From Holophagales bacterium (lineage in GTDB: Bacteria > Acidobacteriota > Holophagae > Holophagales > Holophagaceae), in contig JAITFL010000170.1 of the NCBI GenBank assembly GCA_031281385.1, forward strand, positions 1 to 15,345: a stretch of 15,345 nucleotides of DNA, read 5' to 3'. The notes beneath the pieces were generated by a model that had not been told where the DNA came from, did no database searches, and saw nothing but the letters and a program-made list of their open reading frames with translations. Within the stretch, counting starts at the first letter, position 1. The number at the start of each line of letters is the position of its first letter. Shown piece by piece: positions 6,677 through 14,045 of this stretch. Both the position numbers and the translations under genes were made by a program.

Positions 6677-7514
6677 AACCCACCTTTTGCGTTTGGCTTT
6701 GTAAGAGCTTCATTTTTTCAAGCTCGATGTTGTACTGCCCGATGGCTTCCTCTCTGATTGGATCAGCGGCGGCACCAAGCAAATCCAGCCAGAAATGAAC
6801 ATTGTACTTCCACCAAGCGTGCCCGCCCATGGGAGCCTTGCCAGCGTTTAAAAAAGAAAAATATTCTGGCAATATCTCCATAGAAAAATAGGAAGCGATA
6901 GTTTTGTCCGGCATTGAAAAATTTTCTGACAAAGTGCCGAATATGCTAAAAAACAGGTCTTCGTGCATGCCAATGCTAACAAATTCTGCACAAGCGTCAG
7001 AAAATTCGTCAATCAGTTGAATGCACTTGGAAACACGCCTCAGGCTCAGCCCTCCGTTGCCCACTGGACACAGCACTCGCGTGTTTTTGCCCTTGTAGCG
7101 GTCGGTGTTGACATTAATGCTCAACGCATCTGGCCAAGGGGCACCGACATAATCGAACCCTTGGCCGCACCAATAATCCAATTCATCTTGCAGCAAAATG
7201 GCGTCTGTTTGTGATATAAGGATGAATTCGTATTTTTTGAAATTTTCGTAGAAAAGTTTGCTCATCAACAATTTGCTATAGGTGCCAATGGACTGAAAAT
7301 ACTGGTCGTCAAAAGCGGCAAACTTGACAGTTGGAAATGAATTTGAATAAAAACTGTAGTCAAGTGATTTAGGGCAGATCAGATACACTTCTCGCCCCGG
7401 TTTCAAAACATTCAGCGAGTGCCGCAACGAAAAAAGCTCGAGGCCGTCAATTATTGGTTTGTACACCGGAATGAGCAAGGCCAAATTGCTTGAGTAATCA
7501 TTTCGGTCATTCAT
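6675..7514 (-). CDS. DUF5672-type glycosyltransferase-like protein
   Basis: The 279-residue protein matches the DUF5672 pattern as I know it. QTDAIL (102-107) takes the place of a metal-binding acidic motif and is followed by DYVGAPW (121-127). VGNGGLSLR (151-159), MHEDLFFS (183-190) and an end motif GGHAWWKY (230-237) complete the set. Proteins of this kind resemble nucleotide-sugar glycosyltransferases and usually sit in glycan or polysaccharide contexts; acceptor and donor are unknown. There is no signal peptide or membrane segment, so a cytoplasmic or peripheral location is likely. Its ATG (7512-7514) lies 2 bases after the mutL stop, and its ribosome-binding purines (GGAG, AAGGGG) sit within the mutL end. 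The two genes are therefore probably co-transcribed and translationally coupled. The coding sequence is richer in A/T than mutL, which hints at a separate origin. Confidence 0.8.
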   Translation of the reverse strand: MNDRNDYSSNLALLIPVYKPIIDGLELFSLRHSLNVLKPGREVYLICPKSLDYSFYSNSFPTVKFAAFDDQYFQSIGTYSKLLMSKLFYENFKKYEFILISQTDAILLQDELDYWCGQGFDYVGAPWPDALSINVNTDRYKGKNTRVLCPVGNGGLSLRRVSKCIQLIDEFSDACAEFVSIGMHEDLFFSIFGTLSENFSMPDKTIASYFSMEILPEYFSFLNAGKAPMGGHAWWKYNVHFWLDLLGAAADPIREEAIGQYNIELEKMKLLQSQTQKVG

Positions 7515-7516
7515 GG

Positions 7517-9373
7517 CTATCCGCCCCTTCTCCCAAATACTCGCTCGAGTTCCACCAATGTTATTTTCTTCATCACCGGCCTGCCGTGCGGGCAGGTCAG
7601 AGGAGTTTCACACTCCACTAAGGATTCAAGCAAGGATTGTGCCTGTAATTCGTCCAAGGGGTGATTTTTTTTGATAGCCGTTCTGCAAGCCAGTTGGGAA
7701 TTGAGGGTCTTCCTAAAATTATCCAAATCGGCCCCTGCGCCCGATTCGATGTTTGCCAATAGGTCTTCAATAAGCGATTCGGGAGAACGATCCACCAAGA
7801 AATCGGGCAGGCCCCTTATGGTTATCGCATCGTCACCAAAGGCCTCGGCCTCAACCCCGATGCTGCACATTTCATCTAAGAATGGACACAGTTTTGCAAA
7901 CCCCGCCCTGCCCAAGGAAACCACTTTGGGCGGCAATAGGGGCTGTATCGCGGGCCGGTGCTTTCTCAAAAACAACTGCTCGTAGATGACTCTCTCGTGC
8001 GCCACGTGCTGGTCAACTATCCATAGCTCTGATGCGCTCCCCGCCCTATACTCGGCCAAAAGGTAAGTGTGCAAGAAAGAACCCAAATAACGTATGGGCT
8101 TTGAATCTTCAAAGAATGGCGCTTTCGCTTCGGCAACTTGCCCATCGTTTGCGGAAAGGCTATATGGTCGGTCAACAGCTTTGGGAAAGGCCAACTGCAG
8201 CGACTTTAGCGTTTCTATGTAGTTCCCCCCTGCTGGTGGCCTCTGCGGGAAAGGAAGGGATTGATGATGGGCCGAGCGGCTGGAATGACTGCTAGAAGTA
8301 TCGCCGACCGAACTACCAAAGCCATGCCAAAATTGCCCAGACACCCGCCCCATTGTGTCCGGAATGCTAGGCAACTCTCCCCTTATGGCCGCCCAAGCGT
8401 CCTTTGCCGCCCGGCTTATCCACGGGAACACATGCTGTGGGTCTTTGAACCTGACTTCGCTCTTTGTGGGATGCACATTTACGTCAACAGATTCTGCCGG
8501 AATGTCCAAAAACAAAATGACCGCAGGGAATGTACCCTTTTGGAAAAAGCCATCCCAGCCCCTAGAGAGCGCTGACAACATCAGCCTATCCCTCACGGGG
8601 CGGCCATTGGCGAATAGGTACAGATGGTTGCGATCCCGAAAGCTCATGTCTGGCGGGCTTAGATAACCATGTATCCGCCAAGGCTCTTCCCCATCCCCAA
8701 AGGGGATCAGTTTTTCCATCTTGTCGCCCAATAGCAGAGCAGCCCGTTGCTTTAATTCCTGAACCTTTGGCAGTATCAGTTCGCCAGACCTGTCCGAGCG
8801 TATGATCCAGCGGACTTGTGGGGCGGCAAGCGCAAGTCGGGTAACGGTGGCCCAAAGGTGCGCGTGTTCGGTATCGGCAGTTTTTAGAAAGCGCTTTCGG
8901 GCTGGCAACTGCATAAAAATGTCCCTCACGGTCACAGTCGTGCCCTTGGCCCTTGGCATCGGCCTCACGTCCCTTATGGCCCCAAACTCGCAACGCAGGA
9001 CGTTACCTTCCCCATCACTCTCAGAGCTATGCAGGTCAAGGCGCGCAACGCTTGCAATGCTGGGCAGCGCCTCGCCCCTGAAACCATAGCTTGCAAGCGA
9101 AGACAAATCATTTGCCGAAGCTATCTTGCTAGTGGCGTGGCGCTCTAGCGCAAGGTACAGATCGTCCCTAGCCATGCCGCAGCCATCGTCGGCCACCTCC
9201 AGCAGCTTGCGCCCACCCTCTTCCCAAGCAACGTCTATGGTGGTAGCGCCAGCGTCCAGCGCGTTCTCCACGAGTTCCTTCAACACAGAAGCGGGCCTCT
9301 CGACTACCTCTCCAGCGGCTATCTGGTTGGCCACGTGGTCGGGTAGAATGCGAATGCGGGGTGCGCTGCTCAT
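7517..9373 (-). CDS. mutL: DNA mismatch repair protein MutL
   Basis: MutL couples mismatch recognition by MutS to strand removal. Using the ATG at 9371-9373 (618 residues), the N-terminal GHKL ATPase motifs are all present: NQIAAGEVVERP (15-26), ENALDAG (36-42), DDGCGM (62-67) and GFRGEAL (97-103). A Ser/His/Pro-rich linker (about 340-385) follows, then the C-terminal dimerisation domain. That domain keeps the endonuclease motif DQHVAHERVIYE (454-465; usual DQHA-x2-E-x4-E with Ala replaced by Val), ACRTAIK (562-568) and CPHGRP (594-599). This is therefore probably a nicking MutL of the kind found in bacteria without MutH. A GTG 27 bases upstream (9398-9400) would add nine residues. I prefer the ATG because it gives the usual MutL start and has AGG just before it. 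The DUF5672 gene follows immediately. Confidence 0.95.
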   Translation of the reverse strand: MSSAPRIRILPDHVANQIAAGEVVERPASVLKELVENALDAGATTIDVAWEEGGRKLLEVADDGCGMARDDLYLALERHATSKIASANDLSSLASYGFRGEALPSIASVARLDLHSSESDGEGNVLRCEFGAIRDVRPMPRAKGTTVTVRDIFMQLPARKRFLKTADTEHAHLWATVTRLALAAPQVRWIIRSDRSGELILPKVQELKQRAALLLGDKMEKLIPFGDGEEPWRIHGYLSPPDMSFRDRNHLYLFANGRPVRDRLMLSALSRGWDGFFQKGTFPAVILFLDIPAESVDVNVHPTKSEVRFKDPQHVFPWISRAAKDAWAAIRGELPSIPDTMGRVSGQFWHGFGSSVGDTSSSHSSRSAHHQSLPFPQRPPAGGNYIETLKSLQLAFPKAVDRPYSLSANDGQVAEAKAPFFEDSKPIRYLGSFLHTYLLAEYRAGSASELWIVDQHVAHERVIYEQLFLRKHRPAIQPLLPPKVVSLGRAGFAKLCPFLDEMCSIGVEAEAFGDDAITIRGLPDFLVDRSPESLIEDLLANIESGAGADLDNFRKTLNSQLACRTAIKKNHPLDELQAQSLLESLVECETPLTCPHGRPVMKKITLVELERVFGRRGG

Positions 9374-9408
9374 TTGCCTATCAAAGTTCCAAGATACCAC
9401 AGAGCCAA

Positions 9409-9438
9409 TTGCAAAACATCAGTTTTACAATCTACACT
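9409..9438 (+). promoter_or_regulatory. Weak sigma70-like promoter candidate for the 9486 gene
   Basis: TTGCAA (9409-9414) and TACACT (9433-9438) each match the consensus hexamers at four of six positions with an 18-base spacer. The position is right for the secreted-protein gene at 9486. The match is modest and could be chance. Confidence 0.28.
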
Positions 9439-9485
9439 AGGGTAATGAGAACCCACCGATGGGAATTTAGATAGAGGAAGCCGCC

Positions 9486-10106
9486 ATGACCGCTCGCGCT
9501 ATTCTTTTGTGCCTATTGCTGCCCCACGGCGTATGCGCTCAAGCCCAAAAACAAATGCCACAGACCAAGGCCGTAATTAAACTGGAAGTGGCCGACTTCC
9601 CAAAGGAATGTTCATTCAATATCCAGCTAAGAACAACACTCTACATCGTCAGAAAGCTGCCTGTGGAGATTCTCAGCGCGTTTTCACAACCCCAACCGAC
9701 AATGTTTGAAAATATTGAATTGGGGAAAGACAATGTTTTGAATGGACTTGACTCATTGTCGCCCCACATCTGGGAAATATCATTTAGTCAAGACAGCAAA
9801 GCAATAATCAATGGATCGCCCAAAAACGCGGAAATTGCCTTTCCCATCCAGCCCAATCGCCTTAACACCAACACGCAACGAAACGGCATCATTTTGTTTG
9901 AAGGCAAGCTGGTCATGTCCCACACAGGCAAGGGCAGCCAAACCTATCTGATAAAAAAATTCTACCCCTTTTCCCCTAACGACCAATGGATATTGCACTT
10001 TGAAAACAAAGGGGTGGTTACACTGGGGGACGATGATGACATTATAGACAGGAACATTTCCCTTCTTGTAACACTTATCAAAAAGGGAAAGGGTTTGCAA
10101 TTATAG
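9486..10106 (+). CDS. Unrecognised secreted protein (206 aa)
   Basis: The start ATG 9486 has a good ribosome-binding site (GAGGAAG ending 5 bases upstream). A short signal peptide is evident: MTARAILLCLLLPHGVCAQA, cleaved after an A-x-A-like site near residue 18-20. The mature part, about 185 residues, is of mixed beta-like character with an acidic patch GDDDD (181-185) and a basic C-terminus (IKKGKGLQL). I recognise no domain and do not assign a function. There is a single Cys in the mature region (42), so disulfides are unlikely, and the Cys at 17 lacks a clear lipobox. The gene is divergent from mutL and converges on the one-TM gene, 29 bases apart, so it probably forms its own transcription unit. 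Confidence 0.75.
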   Translation: MTARAILLCLLLPHGVCAQAQKQMPQTKAVIKLEVADFPKECSFNIQLRTTLYIVRKLPVEILSAFSQPQPTMFENIELGKDNVLNGLDSLSPHIWEISFSQDSKAIINGSPKNAEIAFPIQPNRLNTNTQRNGIILFEGKLVMSHTGKGSQTYLIKKFYPFSPNDQWILHFENKGVVTLGDDDDIIDRNISLLVTLIKKGKGLQL

Positions 10107-10116
10107 GCAAAGGCAT

Positions 10117-10129
10117 TAGACACTGTCTA
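10117..10129. repeat. Short perfect dyad in a convergent gap
   Basis: TAGACA-C-TGTCTA fills much of the 29-base gap between the convergent genes at 9486 and 10136. The one-base centre is too tight for an RNA hairpin with all pairs formed. It may be a protein-binding dyad or chance. Confidence 0.35.
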
Positions 10130-10135
10130 TAGTTT

Positions 10136-11326
10136 TCAATTTATGTGAGTTTTCCTGAAAATGCGCCCGTCCCTTTCATCGTATATCCATATTTCTTCTA
10201 GTGAGGCTCCAATTTCCCATACTTTAACACCTGATTTATATGATATAAATATGTAGCGATTTTGACTATCACTAGAAGCTGAAGAGATTGGTGCGAATTT
10301 GAACACATACAACATGTTCAAGGATATAGTACCAGTAGAATCAGAGAATTTTCGAGCATCTTCTGGTGGCATTCTGATTGATGGGATCCGTACTGATGAC
10401 TGATATTTGTTGCCTATCTTCCAACCATCGTCAATAATTGCTGTTCTTATTTTAGAATGATTTATAAATCCAATATAATAATTCCCTATGAATTTTTCTG
10501 CAATATACAGATATTCCGAATAAGTATAGTACGATGAATCCTCAAATTGTTCTTTGTCAGCGTTGTATTTTAGACGTACTTTCTCAATTATCACATATCT
10601 CCTCTTTAATACAGCACTAGCTGCTATTTCCTTTTCTACCCTTTCGTTGTAAGCGGCCGTAGATTCAAATTCGTCTTTGCGAATATCAAGAACATCACAT
10701 AACTCCTTGATGTCATTGATACTATCGCCCTTAAAACTACTAGGGACACTAGTCCAGTTCTTATCAAAAATTAGTCTTTCACTGGTAACAGCATCAACTT
10801 TATCATTGGGATCATGTTCTATCTTACCGCACTTTATTTTTATAAGCACTATCAATATTGCAGTAATCGTTAATGTCCAAAATATTACACCGCATGAAGA
10901 CACACAATTTTCGGGGTCAGTTGATTGCGGTGGTTGGGCCGGGGGCGATGAATCATTTTTGGCCGACTGCTCACTCCCTTGTGCGCTGTTCGCGGCAGCT
11001 TCCTTTGACACATCTAGTTCGCATGGTTTCCCAAGCATCTTCTCCCCATAGCATACGCAAAATAGGCGGACGACGTTTTCTGCGTTCTGGCGGTCTGTCC
11101 CATATTTGTCAATTAGGCGCTGCGTAAATCGGTATGCAAATTCCTTTGTAATGCGTCCAGTTTTTTCAATTTCAGTGTGGATGCCCATTTCGTACAGCAG
11201 AACCATTAGATTGACAACCACTGGCTCTTTTGGGAAATAGTCCTTTAACAGCCCCGAAAAACGCTGCTTCGATTCGAGCGTGTCTTGGCCGATCTGTAAC
11301 ATACTCAAAAACTGTTGTTCAATCAT
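10136..11326 (-). CDS. One-TM protein with N-terminal helical domain and C-terminal extracytoplasmic-like domain
   Basis: The 396-residue protein has three parts. Residues ~20-98 form a compact helical domain (FSGLLKDYFP, VNLMVLLYEMGI, RLIDKYGTDRQNAENVVRLF). It reminds me of short helical domains found at the N-termini of many multidomain bacterial proteins; function unknown. A Ser/Ala/Pro/Gln-rich linker (103-140) leads to one transmembrane helix (145-166). The C-terminal ~230 residues contain a DEFESTAAYNERV segment (218-230), a motif I have seen in uncharacterised bacterial proteins, and many Tyr and Ile residues. With no signal peptide, the N-terminal domain is probably cytoplasmic and the C-terminal domain across the membrane. 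The coding sequence is AT-rich. A tiny leader ORF overlaps its start. It follows the UDG-like gene with a 79-base gap. Confidence 0.8.
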   Translation of the reverse strand: MIEQQFLSMLQIGQDTLESKQRFSGLLKDYFPKEPVVVNLMVLLYEMGIHTEIEKTGRITKEFAYRFTQRLIDKYGTDRQNAENVVRLFCVCYGEKMLGKPCELDVSKEAAANSAQGSEQSAKNDSSPPAQPPQSTDPENCVSSCGVIFWTLTITAILIVLIKIKCGKIEHDPNDKVDAVTSERLIFDKNWTSVPSSFKGDSINDIKELCDVLDIRKDEFESTAAYNERVEKEIAASAVLKRRYVIIEKVRLKYNADKEQFEDSSYYTYSEYLYIAEKFIGNYYIGFINHSKIRTAIIDDGWKIGNKYQSSVRIPSIRMPPEDARKFSDSTGTISLNMLYVFKFAPISSASSDSQNRYIFISYKSGVKVWEIGASLEEIWIYDERDGRIFRKTHIN

Positions 11327-11349
11327 ATCTTTGGCCCCATAGAAAACAT
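11323..11349 (-). CDS. Putative 8-codon leader ORF coupled to the TM protein gene
   Basis: On the minus strand, GGAG (11355-11358) lies 5 bases before ATG 11347-11349, which opens the frame MFSMGPKI and stops at TGA 11323-11325. That stop overlaps the ATG (11324-11326) of the following gene as ATGA. The main gene has only weak purines of its own ahead of its start, and its frame is closed by a TAA just upstream. The mini-ORF's strong ribosome-binding site could therefore deliver ribosomes by termination-reinitiation. It may be chance; no product conservation can be judged from one sequence. Confidence 0.4.
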   Translation of the reverse strand: MFSMGPKI

Positions 11350-11405
11350 TTTATCTCCGTATCACCTGTGGGCAAAAATTATTGGTTGTCATTATGCTAT
11401 CCGCT

Positions 11406-12209
11406 TCATTGGCAACACATAAAGGGCATTTCCCAGATGTTCCCTTGCGCTGGGGAACATTCTTCCGCAATCTGCTTCATTGGATAGTCACTTAATTTCA
11501 GTCCACGGGCAGAGGGGTGGGGCAGGCCAATTAACTTTAGTGATTTGTCACTGTTTTCGGCGACATTGCAGACGTGTTTTCCGCATGATAATTTCTTGAC
11601 GAGTGTCATAGGTTTTTCTACAGAATTTAGCATCTTGAAAACATTATTAAATGTAACAGTGCCTATGACAAAAATACACTTGGGTTCCAATATGTCAATC
11701 ACCGCTTTGTGGGTTGGCCAAAACTCCTTGCCGCTGGTGCTTAGGCCCAATTTGTAGAGAGCGCTCTTTTTGCCGTTCATCAGGGAATCTTGGTCAGACG
11801 ACCGGACAAAGTATAGGTTCGACGCGCAAATATCGTGCAGGTCTTTTCCTATTTCGAAGCAGAGTGCCTTCAATGTTTCTTTGTATGGTGTATCCCCAAA
11901 TTGCTTAAAGGCACTTGCGGATTTTTCCCAACCAAGCCATTCGCGGATTTCATCCCTTAGCGGCAGGTTTTCTTTTTCGGGATCGCCACCTGGGTTGATG
12001 CCAAGAAGATAAAAATCATCTTTTCGCAATGTGGAGATTGAGTTGTACATGAAGCGCCCAGAGTATCCAAGGACATTCGTTGGCAAGGAACATAGACTAT
12101 TCCAAAGTGACTTCAGCTTCTCTTTCGGCACCATGAGCGACTCTTCCGGCACCAAACATAACTTTTCAAAAAGTTCTTTGTCGAAATGAACGCCAGTCTG
12201 TTGTTCCAT
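11406..12209 (-). CDS. Uracil-DNA-glycosylase-superfamily-like protein
   Basis: The 267-residue protein carries an ordered set of motifs that fits the UDG fold. FYLLGINPGGDPE (66-78) resembles motif A of the Mug/TDG and SMUG groups. SNLYFVRSS (130-138) resembles the strand bearing the base-contacting Asn. The hydrophobic strand CIFVIG (178-183) follows, then GLPHPSARG (228-236), which resembles the HPS motif B. If active, it would remove uracil or a related damaged base from DNA, but this is inferred from motifs only, and the combination does not fit one named family neatly. The Asn in GINPG occupies the catalytic position used in Mug. Six cysteines are scattered without an Fe-S cluster pattern. 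The ATG start (12207-12209) has only a weak GGA ahead. It is transcribed in the same direction as pgi upstream and the TM gene downstream. Confidence 0.65.
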   Translation of the reverse strand: MEQQTGVHFDKELFEKLCLVPEESLMVPKEKLKSLWNSLCSLPTNVLGYSGRFMYNSISTLRKDDFYLLGINPGGDPEKENLPLRDEIREWLGWEKSASAFKQFGDTPYKETLKALCFEIGKDLHDICASNLYFVRSSDQDSLMNGKKSALYKLGLSTSGKEFWPTHKAVIDILEPKCIFVIGTVTFNNVFKMLNSVEKPMTLVKKLSCGKHVCNVAENSDKSLKLIGLPHPSARGLKLSDYPMKQIAEECSPAQGNIWEMPFMCCQ

Positions 12210-12277
12210 TTTTCATGTCCAATTGAAACCAACGCGGCTATGCCGAGTCGCAAACTTTGACTGCTACTCCGAATGAG

Positions 12278-13897
12278 CTATCTCCAGCCTTTGAACTTTT
12301 TGATCAGCGCGTTTGTGCTACTGTCGTGGTTAAGGGCGGCGGTGCTGTCTGGGGCAAGCTCTGGCAGAATCTTGTTTGCCAGTGCCTTGCCAAGCTCCAC
12401 CCCCCACTGGTCGAAGGCGTTGATGCCCCAAATGAGTGCCTGCGTGAATGTAAAGTGTTCATAGAGGGCTATGAGGCTGCCCAATATCTCAGGAGTCAGC
12501 CGCTGGGCCATCAGGACAGAGGATGGCCTATTGCCCTCAAATACTTTGTGCGGCGCGAGGTGGGCTGGCACCCCCTCTGCCAGCACTTCTTCCTTGGTCT
12601 TGCCAAACGCGAGAGCCTCGGACTGGGCGAACACGTTGGATGTCAGCATTTGGTGGTGCTGCCCCTTGGGGTTGAGCGACTGGGCAAAACAGATGAAGTC
12701 AGCGGGAATCAGCCTGGTGCCTTGGTGTATGAGCTGATAGAAACTATGCTGGCCGTTGGTGCCAGGCTCGCCCCAAAAAATGGCACTGGTCGGAACCCCT
12801 ACAGGCTCGCCGTCTATCGTAACACCCTTGCCGTTGCTCTCCATTATCAGTTGCTGTAGATATGCAGGAAAGCGGCGCAGATATTGATCGTAGGGCAGCA
12901 CGGCATGGCTCTGGGCGCCAAAGAAGCCAGTGTACCAAATATCCAGCAGAGCCATCAGCACGGGCATGTTTTCAGCAAAGGGCGCAGTCCTAAAGTGGCA
13001 GTCCATGGTGTGAAAACCATTCAGCATCTGGCGAAACACGTCAGGCCCAACGGCTATCATGGTGGAAAGCCCAATGGCGCTGTCCATGCTGTAGCGCCCG
13101 CCGACCCAATCCCAAAAGCCAAACATGTTGGCCTTGTCAATGCCGAACTGCGTCACCTTTTCCGCATTGGTTGACACGGCCACAAAGTGCTTTGCTATCG
13201 CGGCTTCGTCTTTGAGCGAACCCAGCAGCCACTCCCGCGCAGACATGGCGTTGGCCATTGTTTCCTGCGTCGTGAAGGTTTTGCTGGAGATGATGAACAA
13301 TGTGGTTTCTGCGTCCAAGTCGCGCAGGGATTCTACAATATCAGTGCCATCTACGTTGGAAACGTATCGCACGGCAATATCCCGCTTGGAATAGTGTTTC
13401 AGTGCCTCGTATGCCATGACAGGGCCCAAGTCGCTCCCGCCGATGCCGATATTCACAACAGCGTTTATGACCTTGCCCGTATGCCCTTTCCATTCGCCGC
13501 TTCGCACTTTGTTTGCAAAGCCCTCCATAGCGTCCAGAACCGAATGAACGTCTGGCACTACGTTGCGCCCGTCCACGTTGACAACTGCGTCCTTGGGAGT
13601 CCTCAGCGCAGTGTGCAGCACTGCCCTCCCCTCTGTGGCGTTGATCTTTTGGCCTGTGAACATGGACTCTATGCCGCCCTTGACGTCCCGCGCCTCTGCC
13701 AGAGAGATCAGCAGCTTCATCGTTTCATCTGTCACCCTGTGCTTTGAATAGTCGAAATAGATGCCGCAAGCCTGTAGCGTCATGCGCTCGCCCCTTGATG
13801 GGTCTTGGCTGAATAGCTGCCGCAGGTGCAGAGGCTTCATTTTTTCGGCGTGGTCGCCAAGAGCCTTCCATTGCGGGGATTGTGATAGCTGTGCCAT
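12278..13897 (-). CDS. pgi: Glucose-6-phosphate isomerase
   Basis: The enzyme interconverts glucose 6-phosphate and fructose 6-phosphate in glycolysis and gluconeogenesis. The 539-residue length and motifs are those of the long bacterial Pgi form. The sugar-phosphate loop GIGGSDLG is at 151-158 and the phosphate-binding SSKTFTT at 204-210. Family signatures are [15 protein letters not shown] (262-276) and [13 protein letters not shown] (492-504). The catalytic residues Glu353 (in MESNGK), His384 (in GQHSFYQ) and Lys504 fall at the expected places. The start ATG (13895-13897) has a textbook AGGAGG (13903-13908) with a 5-base spacer. A 7-base inverted repeat lies just upstream of this site. It is divergent from the S41 peptidase gene and stands 68 bases before the UDG-like gene. 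Confidence 0.96.
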   Translation of the reverse strand: MAQLSQSPQWKALGDHAEKMKPLHLRQLFSQDPSRGERMTLQACGIYFDYSKHRVTDETMKLLISLAEARDVKGGIESMFTGQKINATEGRAVLHTALRTPKDAVVNVDGRNVVPDVHSVLDAMEGFANKVRSGEWKGHTGKVINAVVNIGIGGSDLGPVMAYEALKHYSKRDIAVRYVSNVDGTDIVESLRDLDAETTLFIISSKTFTTQETMANAMSAREWLLGSLKDEAAIAKHFVAVSTNAEKVTQFGIDKANMFGFWDWVGGRYSMDSAIGLSTMIAVGPDVFRQMLNGFHTMDCHFRTAPFAENMPVLMALLDIWYTGFFGAQSHAVLPYDQYLRRFPAYLQQLIMESNGKGVTIDGEPVGVPTSAIFWGEPGTNGQHSFYQLIHQGTRLIPADFICFAQSLNPKGQHHQMLTSNVFAQSEALAFGKTKEEVLAEGVPAHLAPHKVFEGNRPSSVLMAQRLTPEILGSLIALYEHFTFTQALIWGINAFDQWGVELGKALANKILPELAPDSTAALNHDSSTNALIKKFKGWR

Positions 13898-13918
13898 GTG
13901 GGCCTCCTGCGGTTGTGT

Positions 13919-13939
13919 GGAGCATGTGCGATATGCTCC
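13919..13939 (-). promoter_or_regulatory. Dyad symmetry in the pgi 5' region
   Basis: GGAGCAT (13919-13925) and ATGCTCC (13933-13939) are perfect reverse complements 7 bases apart. The dyad lies 10 bases upstream of the pgi ribosome-binding site. It could be an operator half-site pair or an mRNA hairpin at the 5' end of the transcript; the sequence alone does not decide. Confidence 0.45.
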
Positions 13940-13948
13940 TAGTTCCCA

Positions 13949-13975
13949 ATTTTACCCTGAATGCAACTTTGTCAC
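13949..13975 (-). promoter_or_regulatory. Candidate pgi promoter
   Basis: On the minus strand, GTGACA (13970-13975) and TAAAAT (13949-13954) each match the sigma70 hexamers at five of six positions. The spacer is short at 15 bases, which weakens the call. It would place the transcript start near 13940, so the dyad at 13919-13939 would be at the very 5' end of the mRNA. Confidence 0.33.
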
Positions 13976-14045
13976 CCTCGCAGGGCACTTGGCACAAAAT
14001 TGGTTATTTGATTGTATTATTGAAAATGCTTGGAGCCAGTACACC

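Noticed and set aside
8586..8993. Minus-strand frame of 135 codons inside mutL
   Set aside because: It is an alternative frame over the conserved ATPase domain of MutL, and its product is basic and low in hydrophobic order.
11434..11460. TGTTCCC/GGGAACA hairpin near the end of the UDG-like gene
   Set aside because: It lies within the coding region, is only 7 bases long and has no T run, so it is likely a chance dyad.
13187..13747. Plus-strand frame of 186 codons inside pgi
   Set aside because: It is antisense to conserved Pgi motifs and has shadow-like composition rich in His, Cys and Val.
13989..14006. Sigma54-like TTGGCAC upstream of the S41 gene
   Set aside because: The downstream element reads GG instead of GC and is one base too close, so it fails the strict GG-N10-GC spacing. 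A sigma70 pairing with TATTAT (14015-14020) needs a 20-base spacer and is also poor.
13761..14045. N-terminal extension of the S41 peptidase frame
   Set aside because: It would overlap the pgi coding sequence and its ribosome-binding site, and the extension has many Cys and Trp without pattern. ATG 14046 opens a proper signal peptide.
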